A stretch of DNA of 64,000 nucleotides from the NCBI GenBank assembly GCA_021414085.1, contig JAIOPC010000014.1, positions 434,001 through 498,000 of the forward strand, written 5' to 3'. Origin of the DNA: Actinomycetes bacterium. Its GTDB lineage: Bacteria; Actinomycetota; Acidimicrobiia; Acidimicrobiales; Ilumatobacteraceae. This document shows positions 34,461 through 43,683 of this stretch, piece after piece. The position numbers and the translations under genes are program-made. The notes beneath the pieces were generated by a model that saw only the letters and a program-made list of their open reading frames with translations, had not been told where the DNA came from and ran no database searches. Numbering within the stretch: position 1 is the first letter of the stretch; every line of letters starts with the position of its first letter.

Positions 34461-35705
34461 CTAGAGCTCGTGCTCGGCTAGCTCGCGGAATTCTTCGGGC
34501 ACGCTGGCGTGCTTGGACAATGCGACTGCTGCGTAGCCGACGGCGCTGCGACCGAACTTGCGGCGCACTGCGTCGATTGAGTGGTCGACTGCCCACCGCG
34601 CCGAACCCGTGGGCGATCCTGCCCGCACTGGTTCGTCGGGCAGGATCGGGAGTTCCATCTGCAGCACCGGTTGGTCGACCAGATTCGACACCGATATCGC
34701 GAGCAGAGAGATGGTGTGTTGATCGGGGTGCGCGGCGAGCGCACGCTGCACCAACTCTTCCGCGGTTTCGGTGAGCGTGAGTGTTGCCGAGACTGGCTCG
34801 GCGCGGGTGATGGAGCGCGTCACGGATCGCATTCCTGCGAAGCGCACTCGCACGGAGACGGTTCGTCCGGCGCGCTGCTTTGCACGCAAGCGGCCAGCGA
34901 CGCGATCGGCGAGGTGACCAAGCACAGCGCCCAGCAACTCGTCGGTGGGGAAGGCGCGCCCCAACGCTGACTGCGCGCCCACCGAGCCGGCGCGCGCGTT
35001 CGCCTGTACGCGACGGTGATCGACGTTGGCAGCCAGCGCTCCGACCTTGCTGCCTAGCGCGCGACCGAGGAAGTGTTCGAGCGAATCCGACGGCGAGTCG
35101 GCCAGCTGGCCGATCGTGTAGATGCCACGATCGGAAAGCCGTTGCTGTGTGACCGGGCCGATGCCCCACACCAACCCGACAGGCAGCGGGTCGAGGAACT
35201 CGCGCTCGCGCGCCGGATCAACCACGACGAGGCCGTTGGGCTTGGCGACCTGCGAGGCGATCTTGGCCAGGTGTTTCGTGCGGGCGGCGCCGACCGACAG
35301 CGGCAAGCCGATCTCGTCGCGCACGCGGCGCCGGAGCTCGGTGCCGATTGTGTGCGGCGATCCGAAGAGATGTGTGCTGCCCGACACATCGAGAAACGCC
35401 TCGTCGATCGAGATGCGTTGCACTAACGGGGTGAAGTCGCCAACGATCGTCATCACTTCGTCGGCGAGTCGCTGGTACTCGCTGAAGTGCCCGCCGACGA
35501 ATAACAAGTTGGGGCACAACTGCTTCGCACGCCAACCGGACATACCGCCGCGCACACCGTGCGCACGCGCCTCGTACGACGCGGCGAGGACCACTCCACC
35601 CCCGACCGCGATCGCACGCCCAAGCAACGACGGATCGAGGAGCTGCTCGACCGACGCATAGAAGGCATCGAGATCGGCGTGGAGGATGTTGGGACCGGGT
35701 TCCAC
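34461..35705 (-). CDS. dinB: DNA polymerase IV (Y-family)
   Basis: A translesion DNA polymerase of 414 aa. Catalytic acidic residues are seen at Asp11 (HADLDAFYASVE), Asp101 and Glu102 (RISIDEAFLDVSG). SVGAARTKHLAKIAS and GIGPVTQQRLSDRGI are palm and helix-hairpin-helix parts, followed by the little-finger domain. The GTG start at 35705 is preceded by a TATCGT box 7 nt upstream and a LexA box directly before it, so it should be leaderless and induced by DNA damage. Its 3' end abuts the right border of the island. Confidence 0.94.
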   Translation of the reverse strand: MEPGPNILHADLDAFYASVEQLLDPSLLGRAIAVGGGVVLAASYEARAHGVRGGMSGWRAKQLCPNLLFVGGHFSEYQRLADEVMTIVGDFTPLVQRISIDEAFLDVSGSTHLFGSPHTIGTELRRRVRDEIGLPLSVGAARTKHLAKIASQVAKPNGLVVVDPAREREFLDPLPVGLVWGIGPVTQQRLSDRGIYTIGQLADSPSDSLEHFLGRALGSKVGALAANVDHRRVQANARAGSVGAQSALGRAFPTDELLGAVLGHLADRVAGRLRAKQRAGRTVSVRVRFAGMRSVTRSITRAEPVSATLTLTETAEELVQRALAAHPDQHTISLLAISVSNLVDQPVLQMELPILPDEPVRAGSPTGSARWAVDHSIDAVRRKFGRSAVGYAAVALSKHASVPEEFRELAEHEL

Positions 35706-35712
35706 CCTTCGA

Positions 35713-35735
35713 ACGATAGTCGTACATATGTTCGA
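35713..35735 (-). promoter_or_regulatory. SOS (LexA) box and -10 of dinB
   Basis: TCGAACATATGTACGA (minus strand, 35720-35735) departs from the mycobacterial-type box TCGAAC-N4-GTTCGA at one position. The TATCGT -10 (35713-35718) follows at once and the GTG is 7 nt beyond. LexA bound here would block the promoter. Confidence 0.82.
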
Positions 35736-35812
35736 TTATCCAGTGCCAAACCCGACGACGTGATTGTTTCAATACCCTCAAGAAGTTCGACGCAGCGTCC
35801 GATAGCTCACCT

Positions 35813-37783
35813 ATGCAAGCGAGGCGGTGGCGAGGTGGAGCGCGGTTCGGCGCATACCTTGGCGCGACCATGCTGCCGGTCGTGTGGCTCGGCTTGGTGC
35901 TCACCCAGACCGTCACCAATCAGGTTGATGCCGCTGCGCTTCGCGAAGGCGAGTCGCAAGCCAAGTCGTTGGCCAGCGCGGCGGTCGAGCCGTATCTCGA
36001 CGGCAGACAACTCAGTGACGGACTCTCTGAAGCTCAACTTGCGTCGATGTCGCGTGCAACTTGGCACCTCATCGCACAAGGAAGCGCAATGGTGTTGCGT
36101 GTTCGCGACCTCAACGGACAGATTGTGTTCGACGCTGCCGACCCGTATGGCGAGCACGCTGCGAGCGGGCCGGAAGAAGAAGTGCAAGAGGCGGCCACCG
36201 TAGGGATGGTGTCGCTGCTGACGACGGTCGGCGCGGACGAGGTTGATGGCATGCGCACCGATGGGGCACAAGCGATCGAGGTCTACGTCGCGATTCACCC
36301 GATCGAAGAACCCGGCAAGGTTGTCGGTGTCCTCGAGGTCTACATCCCCTACGGCCAGATTGCGGCCGAACGGCAATCGTCGCTGAACCAGCTTCGTCTG
36401 TCGATCGCCTTCGGTCTCGGCGCGTTGTGGATCGTGCTGGTACTGATTGTCACGTCGATTGCGCGGCGCACCCGTCAGCAAAGTCGTCACTCTGAGTTCA
36501 TGGCGCTGCACGACAGCCTGACCGGATTGCCAGGTCGCAGCCTGTTTCGCGATCGCATCGTCGCCGCACTCGGCGCGGCGGGCCGCATGGGTAATGACGT
36601 TGCTGTCGCTGTCCTCGACCTCGATCGCTTCAAAGATGTGAACGAGTCGCTCGGCCACCGCAATGGCGATGAGTTCTTACGCATCGTTGCCCAACGACTG
36701 AAGGCAACCTTGCGTCCAGGCGACACCGTCGCTCGCTTGGGTGGGGACGAGTTCGGGCTAGTGCTGCCTGGCACGGTCTCCGATTCGGTTGAGGAGATTC
36801 TTGGTCGCGTGCTCACGGCACTGGGAGCCGAAGCGGAACTTGGTGGAGTAGCAATTTCGGCCGAGGCGAGCATCGGGTACGCGATGTGGCCGAGCGATGC
36901 CGACGAGCCCGACGACTTGCTGCGCCGTGCCGATCTCGCGCTCGACGTGGCGAAGGTGGCCCGCGGTGGAATCGTTCGCTACCACCCCATGGGTGGCGAG
37001 TTCGACCCCCAGCGACTCGGGTTGATTTCCGAACTGCGCCGGGCAATTGGCGGCGGCGAGTTGGTGCTGCATTACCAGCCGAAGATCGATGTGCCGACCG
37101 GCAATGTCACTGCCTTCGAGGCCCTGGTGCGGTGGAATCACCCAGTCCGCGGTCTGATGCCGCCATGCGACTTCATTCCGATCGCAGAGAGCACAGGCCT
37201 CATTGGACCGCTCACACAGTGGGTCGTTGATGCAGCTCTCGCGCAGTTGGCGGAATGGTCGGAATCGCGCCCGGAGCTTTCGATGGCCGTCAACATCTCG
37301 GCCCGCAACCTGCGTGATGATCTGCCGGGCTGGATTCTCGGCCGGCTGGCAGCCCACCACATCAACGCGTCGCGACTCGTGCTCGAGATCACCGAGACGT
37401 CGATCGCAGCCGATCCAATTCGGGCGACGGTGCTCCTCGAGGAACTCAGTGCTGCCGGCGTCAAGGTGAGTCTTGACGACTTCGGACAGGGCTATACATC
37501 GCTCGGCTCGCTCGGGCACCTGCCGGTCAGCGAACTGAAGATCGATCGTGGATTCGTGTTTGCGATGGAGAACAGCCACGAGGATCGAGCCATCGTTGCG
37601 TCCGTCATCGAACTGGGGCACCAGCTCGGCCTGACCGTGGTCGCCGAAGGTGTCGAGACCGAGGAAGTGCGTGCGACCCTGCGCGCTATGGGCTGCGACA
37701 CCATGCAGGGTTACCTGTTCTCTCCGGCAGTGCCCGCATCGCACGCGCTGGCGCTGATCGAGGGCGTGCACTCACGGGTCTGA
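35813..37783 (+). CDS. Membrane GGDEF-EAL cyclic-di-GMP enzyme
   Basis: A 656-aa membrane-bound sensor with both c-di-GMP synthesis and degradation domains. Two membrane helices (about 13-32 and 198-220) flank an extracytoplasmic sensor region. The GGDEF motif is intact at 310-314, with an RPGD inhibitory site just before it. The EAL motif is at 436-438, and the other phosphodiesterase residues (ITETS, DDFGQGYTSLG, KIDRGF, EGVETEE) are all present. Both activities are therefore possible. It starts 107 nt from dinB on the other strand; PPK2 follows 17 nt later. No ligand can be inferred. Confidence 0.93.
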   Translation: MQARRWRGGARFGAYLGATMLPVVWLGLVLTQTVTNQVDAAALREGESQAKSLASAAVEPYLDGRQLSDGLSEAQLASMSRATWHLIAQGSAMVLRVRDLNGQIVFDAADPYGEHAASGPEEEVQEAATVGMVSLLTTVGADEVDGMRTDGAQAIEVYVAIHPIEEPGKVVGVLEVYIPYGQIAAERQSSLNQLRLSIAFGLGALWIVLVLIVTSIARRTRQQSRHSEFMALHDSLTGLPGRSLFRDRIVAALGAAGRMGNDVAVAVLDLDRFKDVNESLGHRNGDEFLRIVAQRLKATLRPGDTVARLGGDEFGLVLPGTVSDSVEEILGRVLTALGAEAELGGVAISAEASIGYAMWPSDADEPDDLLRRADLALDVAKVARGGIVRYHPMGGEFDPQRLGLISELRRAIGGGELVLHYQPKIDVPTGNVTAFEALVRWNHPVRGLMPPCDFIPIAESTGLIGPLTQWVVDAALAQLAEWSESRPELSMAVNISARNLRDDLPGWILGRLAAHHINASRLVLEITETSIAADPIRATVLLEELSAAGVKVSLDDFGQGYTSLGSLGHLPVSELKIDRGFVFAMENSHEDRAIVASVIELGHQLGLTVVAEGVETEEVRATLRAMGCDTMQGYLFSPAVPASHALALIEGVHSRV

Positions 37784-37800
37784 GCTCTAGGGTTGCCTTG

Positions 37801-38604
37801 ATGGGCATCCTCGACAAACTGGATATGTCGCAGCGACTCAGTCGCGACGACTACGAGCGGCAGCTCGCCAGCGGGCAGCAGCGCATAGCGCAGTTGCGCC
37901 TGCACCTCGGCGGCCTGATGGGGAGCGGGTCACTCGGGCCGGGCTTGCTGGTCATCTTCGAAGGTCCCGATGCTTCCGGCAAGGGTGGAGCGATCAAAGC
38001 ACTGGTCGGGCATCTCGATCCGCGTCACTACAAAGTGGTGTCGTACGCGGCGCCGACGACGAAGGAAAAGAATCACCACTTCCTTTGGCGTTTCTACCAA
38101 GAGCTTCCCGGCCTGGGCGAGATGGCCGTGTTCGACCGCAGCTGGTATGGACGTGTGTTAGTGGAACGCGTCGAAGGCTTCGCCAAAAAGGAGGAGTGGA
38201 AGCGCGCCTACAAAGCAATCGTCGACTTCGAGGAATCGTTGTGTGAGGAAAGCTTGATCGTCGTCAAGTTCTGGATGCACGTCAGCGACGACGAACAACT
38301 ACGACGTTTCGAAGGTCGAGCCGCCGATCCCCTGAAGCGCTGGAAGCTGACGCCGGAGGACTGGCGCAACCGCGAAAAGAATCGCGACAACGAAGCGGCC
38401 GCGGAGGACATGTTCACGCGCACGCACCATGAGTTGGCGCCGTGGAATGTGATCGCGGCCGAGCACAAGCGCTTTGCGCGTGTAGCGGTTCTGCGAACGG
38501 TGATCGCCAGCGTCGAGGACGGAATGCGCCGCTGGGGGTTGGAGGTTCCGCCGCCCGTCGCCGACTTGCAAGCGGAGAACGAAACAGACAGTCGCGACGA
38601 GTAG
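37801..38604 (+). CDS. Polyphosphate kinase 2 family protein
   Basis: A 267-aa PPK2-type kinase, which moves phosphate between polyphosphate and nucleotides. Walker A is EGPDASGKGGAIKALVG (starting at residue 54). YAAPTTKEKNHHFLWRFYQ, and then VFDRSWYGRVLVERVEG with its lid region, are diagnostic. DDEQLRRFEGRAADPLKRWK follows. The class (nucleoside mono- or diphosphate use) is not certain. The ATG at 37801 is 7 nt after a TAGGGT box (37788-37793). It lies behind the GGDEF-EAL gene but has its own promoter box. Confidence 0.92.
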   Translation: MGILDKLDMSQRLSRDDYERQLASGQQRIAQLRLHLGGLMGSGSLGPGLLVIFEGPDASGKGGAIKALVGHLDPRHYKVVSYAAPTTKEKNHHFLWRFYQELPGLGEMAVFDRSWYGRVLVERVEGFAKKEEWKRAYKAIVDFEESLCEESLIVVKFWMHVSDDEQLRRFEGRAADPLKRWKLTPEDWRNREKNRDNEAAAEDMFTRTHHELAPWNVIAAEHKRFARVAVLRTVIASVEDGMRRWGLEVPPPVADLQAENETDSRDE

Positions 38605-38607
38605 TAC

Positions 38608-40044
38608 TTAGAGCGGTGGGCGGCGGTTCGCCCAGGGCTGCGCCGCTTCGAGCTGGGCGGCCACTCGCAGCAAGACATCCTCACGGCCATAGGCCGCAAC
38701 CAGTTGCACGCCGACGGGCAGGCCCTCGGGCGTCCAGTGCAACGGCAAGCTGATGGCTGGTTGACCGCTGGCGTTGAACGCAGGGGTGAACGGCACGTAC
38801 TGCGCAGCGCGGGCCATCGGCTCCATCGGATTCTGCGGGTTGTTGGCGAACGTACCCAAGCGCACCGGCGGCTCGCCGAGCGTTGGCGTCAACAACAGGT
38901 CCCATCCGTCGTGCCACCACTGCTGAACGGCGCGACGAAAATCAACGTTGGCTGCCAGCGCCATTGCGTAGTCGACGCCGTTTACTCCGCGCGCGAACTC
39001 GGACATCGCCCAGTTCACCGGCTCGACATCGCCCAGCTGTAGCTCGCGGCCGAGTTGGTCGCTGATGCGTTTGACACCGACGCCCATGTTGGTGCTCCAC
39101 ATCGCCGAGAAGCGGCGCGCGAAGTCCGCATTCGCCATCGCCTGCGGAAAGCCGGGCTCGATGTTGTGGCCGAGACTCTCCAGCAGCGTCGCCGCATTGC
39201 GTACCGCCAGCTCGCACTGCTCGTGTACCGGCCCGCCAAACGGATGATGGTCGAGCAACCCGATCCGAAGTCGGCCAGGATCCGCGCCAAGTTCGTCGAC
39301 GTACGGACGCGAGGGAGGCGCCGCGATCACGGTGTCGCCGACCGCCGGCCCGCGGACTGCATCGAGCAGCGCCGCGGTGTCGCGCACGGTGCGGCTGACG
39401 CACAGTTCGACGCCCAGGTTGCTCTCGTCGCGGAAGGGCCCGAGGGTGATGCGACCTTGCGTGGGCTTCAGACCGACGAGCCCGCACGCTGATGCGGGGA
39501 TGCGAATGCTGCCGCCGCCATCGCTGGCGTGGGCAATCGGCACCATTCCGGCGGCCACGGCCGCTGCCGCGCCACCACTCGATCCGCCCGGTGAGTGGGC
39601 AGTGTTCCATGGATTGCGAGTTGCTCCCCAAGCGGTCGGCTCGGTGGTGGGCAGACTTCCGAACTCGGGGCTGTTAGTGCGTCCGGCGATCACGAAACCT
39701 GCTGCACGAAAGCGAGCAACAAGCGTGGTGTCGGTTGCCGAGATGGGCATCGCATCTTTCAAGGCTTGGCAGCCGTTGGTGAGCGGCTGGCCGGCGTAGT
39801 GCGCCCATAGGTCCTTCAGCAATGTCGGGACACCGCGAAACGGGCCAGTGGGCAGTTCGCCAGCGGCGGTGGTGCGCGCTTCGTCGAACCAGCGGATGAT
39901 GACGGCGTTGAGCTGCGGGTCGAACTGCTCGATGCGCTGGATTGCGGCCTCGAGCAAATCGGTCGGGCTCACCTGACCGGCAGCGACGAGAGCTGCCTGA
40001 TCGGTCGCGTCGAGCCAGCGGGTGTCATCGGCAATCGAAGTCAT
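38608..40044 (-). CDS. Amidase (amidase signature family)
   Basis: A 478-aa amide hydrolase. The Ser-Ser-Lys triad region is visible: GVPTLLKDLWAHYAG (Lys), HSPGGSSGGAAAAVAAGMVP (the Gly/Ser-rich signature with one Ser), and GGGSIRIPASACGLVGLKP (nucleophile Ser). It could be an aliphatic amidase, a peptide amidase or one of the GatA-like proteins; no GatB or GatC is next to it, and the C-terminal part looks like a general amidase. It has no signal peptide. A TACTCT box at 40052-40057 precedes the ATG by 7 nt. It is convergent with PPK2, with 3 nt between the ends. Confidence 0.92.
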   Translation of the reverse strand: MTSIADDTRWLDATDQAALVAAGQVSPTDLLEAAIQRIEQFDPQLNAVIIRWFDEARTTAAGELPTGPFRGVPTLLKDLWAHYAGQPLTNGCQALKDAMPISATDTTLVARFRAAGFVIAGRTNSPEFGSLPTTEPTAWGATRNPWNTAHSPGGSSGGAAAAVAAGMVPIAHASDGGGSIRIPASACGLVGLKPTQGRITLGPFRDESNLGVELCVSRTVRDTAALLDAVRGPAVGDTVIAAPPSRPYVDELGADPGRLRIGLLDHHPFGGPVHEQCELAVRNAATLLESLGHNIEPGFPQAMANADFARRFSAMWSTNMGVGVKRISDQLGRELQLGDVEPVNWAMSEFARGVNGVDYAMALAANVDFRRAVQQWWHDGWDLLLTPTLGEPPVRLGTFANNPQNPMEPMARAAQYVPFTPAFNASGQPAISLPLHWTPEGLPVGVQLVAAYGREDVLLRVAAQLEAAQPWANRRPPL

Positions 40045-40123
40045 GACGCTGAGAGTAACGGCACATTGTCACGCGCTTCTCGATAGCTTTGGCCGAGCTG
40101 TGCAGCCGCTTGATGGTGCGTCG

Positions 40124-41350
40124 ATGTCCACCCGAGAGGTGCTTCGTTTTGGCGACGTACGTCGACTGCTCATCGCCAACTTTGTGCTGATGACGGGAGT
40201 GTCGCTGCAGGCGGCGGCGCTCGGTTTGCAGGCCTTTCGGATCACCGGTCGTCCGGCCGACCTCGGCTGGATTGGGTTGTGCGAGTTCTTGCCAGCGGCG
40301 CTGTTGGTGTTGGTCACCGGCACCGTTGCCGACCGTTTCAATCGCAAGATCGTCGCCTTGATCGCGATTAGTGGCGAAACCACCTCCTCGATAGCGCTGT
40401 TGCTCTACGCGCTCACCGATCCGACCGAAGTCTGGCCGCTCTTCGTCATCGCGTTCATGTACGGCATCTCGCGCGCGTTCTTGGCGCCAGCGACACGAAC
40501 GATGCCTCCGATGGTGGCACCCGATGGTGGCCTACCAAAAGTGGTAGCGATGTATTCGGCGACATGGACAGGTGCAACCATTCTCGGCCCTGTGCTGTCT
40601 GGTGCGCTGTACGCGATCGCGCCGTGGGTCGCCTACATGGTGTCGTCGTCGTTGATGTTGACCGCAGCCCTGTTGTACACGGCGTTGCGTTTCATTCGCC
40701 CGCCCGATCCAGCGATTAGCGGTAACCGTCCGACATTCCGCAGCGCAATCGAAGGGCTGCTGTTCATCCGTCGCACTCCAATCTTGCTGGCGGCGATCTC
40801 GCTTGACTTATTCGCGGTGCTGTTCGGTGGCGCAGTGGCATTGCTGCCTGCCATCGCCGACGAGCGGCTGGGTGTTGGCGAGTTGGGTTACGGCTTGCTG
40901 CGCGCAGCACCGGGCATTGGTGCCGCGTTGATGGCCGTGTTCCTGGCGTTCCGACCGATGCGTCGTCGCATAGGACGGGTGCTGTTGCTTGCAGTGTTTG
41001 TGTTCGGCCTGTCGACAGTTGTGCTCGGACTTACGCACTCGTTTGTGCTCGCATTCGCCGCGCTGGTGATATTGGCTGGCGCCGACATGGTCAGCGTCTA
41101 CGTACGTGGTTCGATCGTCCCGCTCGTGACCCCCGACGAGAAGCGCGGCCGCGTGATTGCAGTCGAGAACGTCTTCATCGGCGCGAGCAACGAGCTCGGC
41201 GCGTTTGAAAGTGGAATCGTCGCTCAGGCGTTTGGAACCCCGGCAACAGTGATCGGCGGCGGCATGGCCACGATCTTGATTGTTGGCGTGTGGTGGCTCG
41301 CCTTCCCGTCGCTCCGCGATGTTGATCGGCTTGAAGACCTAGGTCATTAG
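40124..41350 (+). CDS. MFS transporter
   Basis: A 408-aa permease with about 12 hydrophobic helices and the loop motif GTVADRFNRKIVALI between helices 2 and 3 (the MFS A motif, here in divergent form). It resembles the EntS/MFS_3 group of exporters. The ATG at 40124 begins MSTREVLRFGDVRRLLIANF; an earlier in-frame start at 40022 overlaps the amidase gene and is rejected. The substrate is unknown. Its stop codon overlaps that of the next, opposite-strand gene by 3 nt. Confidence 0.85.
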   Translation: MSTREVLRFGDVRRLLIANFVLMTGVSLQAAALGLQAFRITGRPADLGWIGLCEFLPAALLVLVTGTVADRFNRKIVALIAISGETTSSIALLLYALTDPTEVWPLFVIAFMYGISRAFLAPATRTMPPMVAPDGGLPKVVAMYSATWTGATILGPVLSGALYAIAPWVAYMVSSSLMLTAALLYTALRFIRPPDPAISGNRPTFRSAIEGLLFIRRTPILLAAISLDLFAVLFGGAVALLPAIADERLGVGELGYGLLRAAPGIGAALMAVFLAFRPMRRRIGRVLLLAVFVFGLSTVVLGLTHSFVLAFAALVILAGADMVSVYVRGSIVPLVTPDEKRGRVIAVENVFIGASNELGAFESGIVAQAFGTPATVIGGGMATILIVGVWWLAFPSLRDVDRLEDLGH

Positions 41351-42195
41351 ACGCGAGTGACAATCAGCCAGGTGGCGAGCGGCACCAGTATCCACATCAG
41401 CGCCAACAGAATGATCGCGTACACCGCGAAGTCGTAGCTGCTGTCCTTGGGCGGGTTGCCGCAAGCGCCGATCGTTTCCCACAGCGCACGCATCGACTGA
41501 TCGGTGCTCAATCTGATTCTTCGTCGTGCCACTCCAGCTGCATAGAGCGCCGCCCACGCCAACGCGCCGAACAGAACGGCGAGCACGGCGGCGAGAATCA
41601 CGCTGCCAGTCGTGTCGTTGAATGCCCAGGTGACAAACGCTCGGATACCGCTGAAGATGGTGGAGATAATCGCGCCGCCGAGCAGAAACGTGGGCAGACC
41701 AAGTTGGTTGCCCTTGTAGCCGGGCTCGACGCGGGCGGCGTCGACTCGCGCGCGCCGCAGCATCTGACGCTCAGGAGTGCCCGGTATGGCATTGGCCTCC
41801 CGGCGCTCGTACAGCTTGCGAATGCGGGTTGCCAACGTGTTCTGGTGACCTTTGACAATCCAGCGTGTCATCTGCTGCACGATGTACGCGGCGATCGGCT
41901 TCAGCGGCCCAAGTCGCGGCAGAATCGCCTGCCGGGCGCCGTTGCGGTCGAGTATCTCGAGCGATCGCATTGCCATGCGGTGGGCCTCTTCGAAGCGATC
42001 AGGCCGCCACAGCGGCCGAATCTTGGAGAGTTCGCGCACGATGTCTTGCTCGACCTTGCCGCGGCCGGCGATTCGCTCAAGCAATGCGCCTTTCTCTTCT
42101 GGCGTGACGGCGCGAACAATGCGCAAGGCGTCGATGCGGTCGAGGATGAGGTCGTCGAGCCCGCTCTCCACCGCTTCAGGAATCGAACGCTCCAT
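41347..42195 (-). CDS. Hypothetical membrane protein
   Basis: A 282-aa protein I do not recognise. The N-terminal 140 residues are soluble and helical (MERSIPEAVESGLDDLILDR, and EEAHRMAMRSLEILDRNG). The C-terminal half has four hydrophobic stretches, such as PTFLLGGAIISTIFSGI, LAAVLAVLFGALAWAALYAAG and FAVYAIILLALMWILVPLAT. It resembles unnamed actinobacterial membrane proteins. I chose the ATG at 42195, which lies 8 nt after a TAACGT box (42204-42209); a GTG at 42270 would start flush with mscL, with no room for a promoter. Confidence 0.65.
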   Translation of the reverse strand: MERSIPEAVESGLDDLILDRIDALRIVRAVTPEEKGALLERIAGRGKVEQDIVRELSKIRPLWRPDRFEEAHRMAMRSLEILDRNGARQAILPRLGPLKPIAAYIVQQMTRWIVKGHQNTLATRIRKLYERREANAIPGTPERQMLRRARVDAARVEPGYKGNQLGLPTFLLGGAIISTIFSGIRAFVTWAFNDTTGSVILAAVLAVLFGALAWAALYAAGVARRRIRLSTDQSMRALWETIGACGNPPKDSSYDFAVYAIILLALMWILVPLATWLIVTRV

Positions 42196-42270
42196 CGCGA
42201 TGCACGTTAACTGGTCGTCGATCTGCTTCAATACGTCGGTCTGAGTCGTCAAATGTGAAAGGCATCGCAC

Positions 42271-42708
42271 GTGAAGAAGCTGTTGAAAGAGTTCAAGGAT
42301 TTCATCGCCACCGGCAACATGATCGAAATCGCCGTTGCCTTCATCCTCGGTGCCGCTGTCAAGCAGGTGATCGACTCGTTCATCGCCAACGTTGCTAACC
42401 CAATTGTTGGTGCCGTCTTCGGCAAGCCCAATCTCGACGATCTACTCAGGTTCACTCTGCGCGACGGCAACAAAGCCGACCCCACCGACGACACTGTGTT
42501 GGCGGTCGGTCCGGTACTCACACAGCTGATTGCACTGATTCTCGTCGGCGCCGTGCTGTTCATGGTCGTCAAGGCGTACAACAAGATGCGCAAGCCGAAG
42601 GTTGCTGCCCCGGCGGCGGCAAGCGAGGTCGACGTGCTCGTGGAGATTCGCGATTTGTTGAAGGCCGGTGCCACTGCGCCGGCTGCCAAGCGGCCAGCAC
42701 GCGGTTAA
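42271..42708 (+). CDS. mscL: Large-conductance mechanosensitive channel MscL
   Basis: A pentameric safety valve that opens under osmotic downshock. The 145-aa protein has the start FKDFIATGNMIEIAVAFILGA (helices S1/TM1), then VKQVIDSFIANVANPIVGAVFG, and the second helix LTQLIALILVGAVLFMVVKAYN, followed by a KMRKPK stretch and a C-terminal helix. The periplasmic loop is short, as in most actinobacteria. A GAAAGG site precedes the GTG start by about 9 nt, so it has a leader. It is divergent from the membrane protein gene. Confidence 0.95.
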   Translation: MKKLLKEFKDFIATGNMIEIAVAFILGAAVKQVIDSFIANVANPIVGAVFGKPNLDDLLRFTLRDGNKADPTDDTVLAVGPVLTQLIALILVGAVLFMVVKAYNKMRKPKVAAPAAASEVDVLVEIRDLLKAGATAPAAKRPARG

Positions 42709-42780
42709 TACACGGCGCGACACCACACATTCGGGGGCGACTTGCATCAGAGCGTTGCAGTCGGTCGAATGGGGGACGTT

Positions 42781-43683
42781 ATGTTCATTCGGCGGATTGC
42801 TTTGATCGTTAGTTTGCTGCTCGTTGGCACTGCTTGCGCAGTCGCCAAATCGAACAGCGGAACAGCAGAAACCCAGGCTGTTCCTGTTGGCGGGCTGCCG
42901 CCAACGTTGCCCACACTGCCTGCGGGCGGAACCGCCTTCACCACGGTGCCGCGCACGACTGTGGCGTTGCTGCCGACTCAACTCATCGGCGCCAAGGTCA
43001 CCGGTAATCGCGTCATCATGATCGGCGACTCGGTGATGGCCGGAACGGCCAAGCGCTATGGCGGCGAGATGTGCGCCGCGCTGGTGCCGCTCGGTTGGGC
43101 GGTCGAGGTCGACGCGGAGACGGCTCGGTTCATCGACTTTGGCAACGAGGTTCTGAAGGAGCGCTTGCCCGCGGGTTGGGACGCGGCGGTCATTTTTCTC
43201 GGTAACAACTACGGCAACGACCCCGACGTGTATCGGTTGTATCTCAATCGGCTCGTGGAGAAGTTGGCACCGCGGCCGACCGTGCTGATCACCGTTTCGG
43301 AGTACCGCGCCGAACAGCTGGAAGTGAACACTGTGATCTTCGAAGTTGCGGCCGCTCACGACAACGTGGTGGTTATCGATTGGGCGACATTGACTGCGGC
43401 GCACCGCGAGTACTTGCGAGACGACGGTTTGCATCTCAAAGATCCCGGTCGCGCCGCGCTTGCGCAATCCGTCGCCGATGTTTTTGGTCCGGCGCCGACG
43501 CCGCCGGGGACTTGTCTGGGCACCAACTTCTACAACGACGGAGGCGGCTCGGTTGATGGCAGCACGACAACTGTCGGTGGCAGTACTACCTCAACGTCGG
43601 TCGGTGTCGGCTCAACGACGACTGAAGCGCCCACGACAACTGCGCCGCCGTCCACGCCACCATCGCCTCCACCTTCGGTCTAA
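42781..43683 (+). CDS. SGNH-fold secreted lipoprotein
   Basis: A 300-aa exported protein with a lipobox (GTAC, Cys19). The SGNH hydrolase catalytic blocks are visible: MIGDSVMAGTAKRYG (block I, Ser), LGNNYGND (block III, Asn) and DGLHLKDPGRAALAQ (block V, His). The closest type is the group of SGNH domains attached to membrane acyltransferases or found alone in actinobacterial envelopes, so an O-acyltransfer or esterase role on a cell-wall glycan is likely. A Thr/Ser/Pro-rich tail (about 245-300) is probably extended and may span the cell wall. I chose the ATG at 42781, after a GGGGGA site; an ATG at 42742 is weaker. Confidence 0.8.
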   Translation: MFIRRIALIVSLLLVGTACAVAKSNSGTAETQAVPVGGLPPTLPTLPAGGTAFTTVPRTTVALLPTQLIGAKVTGNRVIMIGDSVMAGTAKRYGGEMCAALVPLGWAVEVDAETARFIDFGNEVLKERLPAGWDAAVIFLGNNYGNDPDVYRLYLNRLVEKLAPRPTVLITVSEYRAEQLEVNTVIFEVAAAHDNVVVIDWATLTAAHREYLRDDGLHLKDPGRAALAQSVADVFGPAPTPPGTCLGTNFYNDGGGSVDGSTTTVGGSTTSTSVGVGSTTTEAPTTTAPPSTPPSPPPSV

